A stretch of 33,284 nucleotides of DNA. It comes from a bacterium (GTDB lineage: Bacteria > Bacillota > Clostridia > Oscillospirales > Acutalibacteraceae). The stretch is from positions 1 through 33,284 of the forward strand of contig SFWF01000006.1 of assembly GCA_004560045.1 (NCBI GenBank), in the 5' to 3' direction. Below are positions 31,783 through 33,284 of the stretch, one piece after another (position 1 is the stretch's first letter; every line of letters begins with the position of its first letter). A program made the translations under genes and the position numbers. The notes under the pieces are model-generated. The model ran no database searches, had not been told where the DNA came from, and saw only the letters and a list, made by a program, of their open reading frames with translations.

Positions 31783-32200
31783 ATTTAGCCTCCGTTTAAG
31801 TAAAAAAAGACGGCCGAGTGCTTTTGGGCAAACGACCGCCTTGTATTGTATTTGTATCAATCGTTCTTTTTTCTGTCCGTATTTGTCCACGACGCCCCGA
31901 ACAAGGGAACGCACCCTCCGGTCATGCATTTGACCTCATTGGAATCCCACCACTCCCAGGATCTCTGCGAGGCGCCCTCATTGGCTGCGACGGCTCACGG
32001 CACTTTGCTCGTACCGCTTCAACGCTCGGCCTGTGACTGGACGCAAGTATCATTATTGCTTCTGCTTTTTATGGCCTTCGGTGCGGATGCGCCGCACCGT
32101 CCGACTCAAGAGGTCGTGTGGCTTATCGGTTTCGCCGACAGCAGAAGGAAGGTAAAGGATGCGCTGTACTATTCGGTTTTCAAAGAACGGGCGGAGGCTA
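31783..32200 (-). ncRNA. Long structured leader of the recombinase operon
   Basis: About 400 bases without a convincing minus-strand gene. On the minus strand it contains TTCTTTGAAAACCGAATAG (complement of 32169–32187), which resembles the antitermination-type boxes of rRNA leaders and spacers; a direct repeat (complement of CCTCATTGG at 31934–31942 and 31976–31984); GC-rich hairpins; and an intrinsic terminator at its end. It may be a regulatory leader controlling entry into the toxin–recombinase operon, or a stand-alone RNA. A 130-codon plus-strand frame (31846–32238) exists but has no good ribosome site. Confidence 0.45.
31801..31840 (-). terminator. Terminator/attenuator just before the MazF ribosome site
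   Basis: Minus strand stem GGCGGTC/GGCCGTC (complement of 31834–31840 and 31809–31815, two G-U pairs) with further inner pairs, followed by TTTTTTT (complement of 31802–31808). It ends about 15 bases before the ribosome site of the MazF gene, in the path of transcription. Confidence 0.7.
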
Positions 32201-32207
32201 TAGAGAA

Positions 32208-32245
32208 AGCCCCCTCACTTTCCATGCCGAAAAGTTGAGGGGGCT
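32208..32245. terminator. Terminator of the sigma-like gene
   Basis: GC-rich stem AGCCCCCTCA/TGAGGGGGCT (32208–32217 with 32236–32245), with additional inner ACTTT/AAAGT pairing. It begins 14 bases beyond the stop at 32259 on the minus strand; the following T-run is short (TTCTCT). Confidence 0.6.
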
Positions 32246-32258
32246 ACAACCAAGTTTT

Positions 32259-32768
32259 TTAATTTTCTAAAAGATTTTTGAGTTTTGCTCTGATTTTGGC
32301 GATCCGCTTGCTGATTGCCTGTTGTAATACGCCGTAAATTTCGGCAAGGTCTGTGCCTGAAATGCCGGCGTAATAGTGGCGGTAGATGAGAAGCTGTTCC
32401 TCATCAGTCAGCTTGAGGATGGCTTTTTTGAGTTTGTCCGTGATAATGCTTTCCACTACGGTGTCGCATACATCTGGCTGCTCGGCAATGAGGATGTCCT
32501 CGCCGCTGAATTCATCGGTGGTCAGCATATCGTAGGAAAAGTCGCCGTTATCCGCAGAGCGTTCGTCCAGATATTTCTGACGGCGCTTTGCTCGGTAGAA
32601 TTCCGTGTAATCCTCTTTGGATACCTCCATAAGCCTGCCGTAGAGAGGCAGGAACAGCTTGTCCGCATATAACGGGCAGATTTGCTCACGACGCCGGAAT
32701 TCCTCATATGTCAGTTCCGTGTATCCGCCGTTTTCTATGATATAAACCGCTTTGGGTTGTTTTTTCAA
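32259..32768 (-). CDS. Sigma-70-family / sigma-like factor
   Basis: A 169-aa protein with a region-4-type helix-turn-helix at the C-terminus (about 115–165: LTDEEQLLIYRHYYAGISG, then LAEIYGVLQQAISKRIAK). The N-terminal half is charged and lacks a clear region 2. Such proteins are common in clostridial conjugative elements and probably redirect RNA polymerase to element promoters. The start is TTG (32768), with GGAGG nine bases upstream; that ribosome site is paired in a long hairpin. Own terminator, so separate from the recombinase operon. Confidence 0.8.
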   Translation of the reverse strand: MKKQPKAVYIIENGGYTELTYEEFRRREQICPLYADKLFLPLYGRLMEVSKEDYTEFYRAKRRQKYLDERSADNGDFSYDMLTTDEFSGEDILIAEQPDVCDTVVESIITDKLKKAILKLTDEEQLLIYRHYYAGISGTDLAEIYGVLQQAISKRIAKIRAKLKNLLEN

Positions 32769-32777
32769 GGTTATGTA

Positions 32778-32826
32778 CCTCCGTTCAATCGTTTTTGGTT
32801 GGTTTCAAAAACGATTGATACGGAGG
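32778..32826 (-). promoter_or_regulatory. Long hairpin that hides the ribosome site of the sigma-like gene
   Basis: CCTCCGT plus TCAATCGTTTTT (32778–32796) pairs with AAAAACGATTGA, one bulged T, and ACGGAGG (32807–32826): 19 pairs with a 10-base loop. On the minus-strand RNA the 3' arm contains ACGGAGG, the ribosome site of the TTG start at 32768, and the 5' arm carries the complementary CCTCCGT. It may also be a DNA operator. Confidence 0.75.
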
Positions 32827-32830
32827 GCTG

Positions 32831-32851
32831 CGGCAGCCGACAGAGCTGCCG
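32831..32851. other. Short GC-rich hairpin upstream of the sigma-like gene
   Basis: CGGCAGC (32831–32837) and GCTGCCG (32845–32851), 7-base loop. It precedes the ribosome-site hairpin in the minus-strand transcript and may be part of the same leader. Confidence 0.4.
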
Positions 32852-33016
32852 GATTGCCGCTGTTTTAGGGCGCAAAGGCCGCAAAAAGTCAAGCCAAGTA
32901 AAATTCCCGTTTTTTCGGTGCTTTTATTGGCGCTTCTCGGATATTGTTTTGAATTTTGTCGACCGGGAAGGTCAAAAAATATAGGTGTCTGTGTGTCTGC
33001 GCAAAGACAGCCTTTG

Positions 33017-33055
33017 CTATTTCAACACCGGTATCTTTCCTATGTTCTTTTTCAT
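33017..33055 (-). CDS. Very small open frame, 12 aa
   Basis: Encodes MKKNIGKIPVLK, with AAGGTGAG about five bases before the ATG at 33055. It lies between a terminator and the sigma-like gene, in an otherwise gene-free 400-base stretch. Could be a leader peptide or just the start of a decayed gene. Low confidence. Confidence 0.3.
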   Translation of the reverse strand: MKKNIGKIPVLK

Positions 33056-33096
33056 GTTCTCACCTTGTCGCCGAAGGACGTCAGGGCGGCCGCCCT

Positions 33097-33147
33097 TTAC
33101 GGCAAAGATCCGTATGGTATGTCCTCTGAAAGCACTGCACTGTACAT
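33097..33147 (-). CDS. Very small open frame, 16 aa, with a very strong ribosome site
   Basis: ATG 33147 encodes MYSAVLSEDIPYGSLP. The site AGGAGGTGAT (complement of 33152–33161) is near-perfect and spaced eight bases from GGAGG to ATG. Either a leader peptide for the downstream gene or a decayed gene start. No known family. Confidence 0.4.
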   Translation of the reverse strand: MYSAVLSEDIPYGSLP

Positions 33148-33231
33148 CGGTATCACCTCCTCGCTGGAATATTTTGCCGAACCGCTTGTTTTGCTGCTGA
33201 AAACGGCTGATTTTTGTCGAAGGCATAAAGA

Positions 33232-33270
33232 AAGAGCGCCCAGCAAGTTTTTTACTTGCTGAGCGCTCTT
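33232..33270 (-). terminator. Terminator at the right edge
   Basis: Stem AAGAGCGC-CCAGCAAG (33232–33247) with CTTGCTG-GCGCTCTT (33255–33270), one mismatch, followed on the minus strand by TTCTTTATG. It ends a minus-strand unit that begins beyond the window. Confidence 0.75.
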
Positions 33271-33284
33271 GAAACTGTGCCGGA

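Larger units (their letters stand above)
26640..33284. mobile_element. One end of an integrative element with multiple serine recombinases (right part outside window)
   Basis: From about 26.65 kb to the right edge all convincing genes are on the minus strand and belong to a mobile-element repertoire: two complete large serine recombinases, two recombinase-related proteins, a MazF toxin, and a sigma-like factor of the kind common in clostridial conjugative elements. Codon use also changes (more CTG and GCG/CGG than in the host genes). The recombinase cluster at 26739 marks the element end, so the left junction should lie at about 26640–26739. Serine-integrase core sites are only 2–3 bases, so the exact junction cannot be read here. 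No conjugation genes are inside the window. Confidence 0.75.

Noticed and set aside
31846..32238. 130-aa plus-strand protein
   Set aside because: It lies opposite the operon leader, lacks a ribosome site, and has a composition typical of a non-coding frame (low-complexity, Leu run, overlap with a terminator). A conserved protein cannot be fully excluded.
33017..33226. 69-aa minus-strand frame at the right edge
   Set aside because: Its ATG has no ribosome site and lies next to a terminator; the two strong ribosome sites inside belong to shorter frames.

Overview
The window looks like part of a Clostridia (Bacillota) chromosome, probably an uncultured gut anaerobe of the Oscillospirales type. 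The evidence is the gene content (NrdR, a GltX–GlnS pair, Nif3, FucU, a PadR–DUF1700–DUF4097 cassette), AGGAGG-type ribosome sites, extended −10 promoters (TGnTATAAT) and hairpin-plus-T terminators. The taxonomic placement is inference. No rRNA, tRNA or CRISPR array was found.

Layout: (1) 1–630, the end of an AT-rich gene of unknown function with its terminator. (2) 733–5445, a tight operon: alpha/beta hydrolase, a membrane-anchored MurF-type ligase, D-Ala–D-Ala ligase and a cation-diffusion-facilitator transporter. (3) 5506–7841, an AraC-type regulator divergent from a GH4 glycosidase with the CHEV motif of alpha-galacturonidases. (4) 8056–9911, a cyclophilin and an Eis-like acetyltransferase. 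(5) 10035–14570, a two-gene operon (arabinose/fucose-isomerase-like enzyme plus an unrecognised 709-aa GH42-like protein) divergent from a second AraC regulator; the two promoters are superimposed in one palindromic element. (6) 14643–21309, a seven-gene operon: nrdR, gltX, glnS, Nif3-like, SGNH hydrolase, GH5-like glycosidase, fucU. (7) 21366–24091, a membrane-anchored sialate-O-acetylesterase-like protein and a membrane GDPD. (8) 24246–26099, PadR–DUF1700–DUF4097 with a clear operator. (9) 26143–26640, gene-free DNA rich in hairpins. (10) about 26.65 kb to the right edge, one end of an integrative element.

The host part combines housekeeping functions with glycan salvage: GH4, GH5-like and GH42-like glycosidases, two esterases, a sugar isomerase and a sugar mutarotase suggest use of fucose-, rhamnose- or uronate-containing plant or mucin glycans, mostly inside the cell because only the acetylesterase has a signal peptide.

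The most unusual part is the mobile-element end. On the minus strand, in transcription order, it holds a sigma-factor-like protein whose ribosome site is locked in a 19-bp hairpin, a roughly 400-nt structured leader ending in an intrinsic terminator just before the next ribosome site, a MazF-type toxin with no visible antitoxin, a resolvase-fold protein lacking the catalytic serine, a 50-aa SHOCT-like protein, a large serine recombinase, a recombinase lacking the whole catalytic domain, and a second complete large serine recombinase. This reads as a tightly controlled multi-subunit recombination system.
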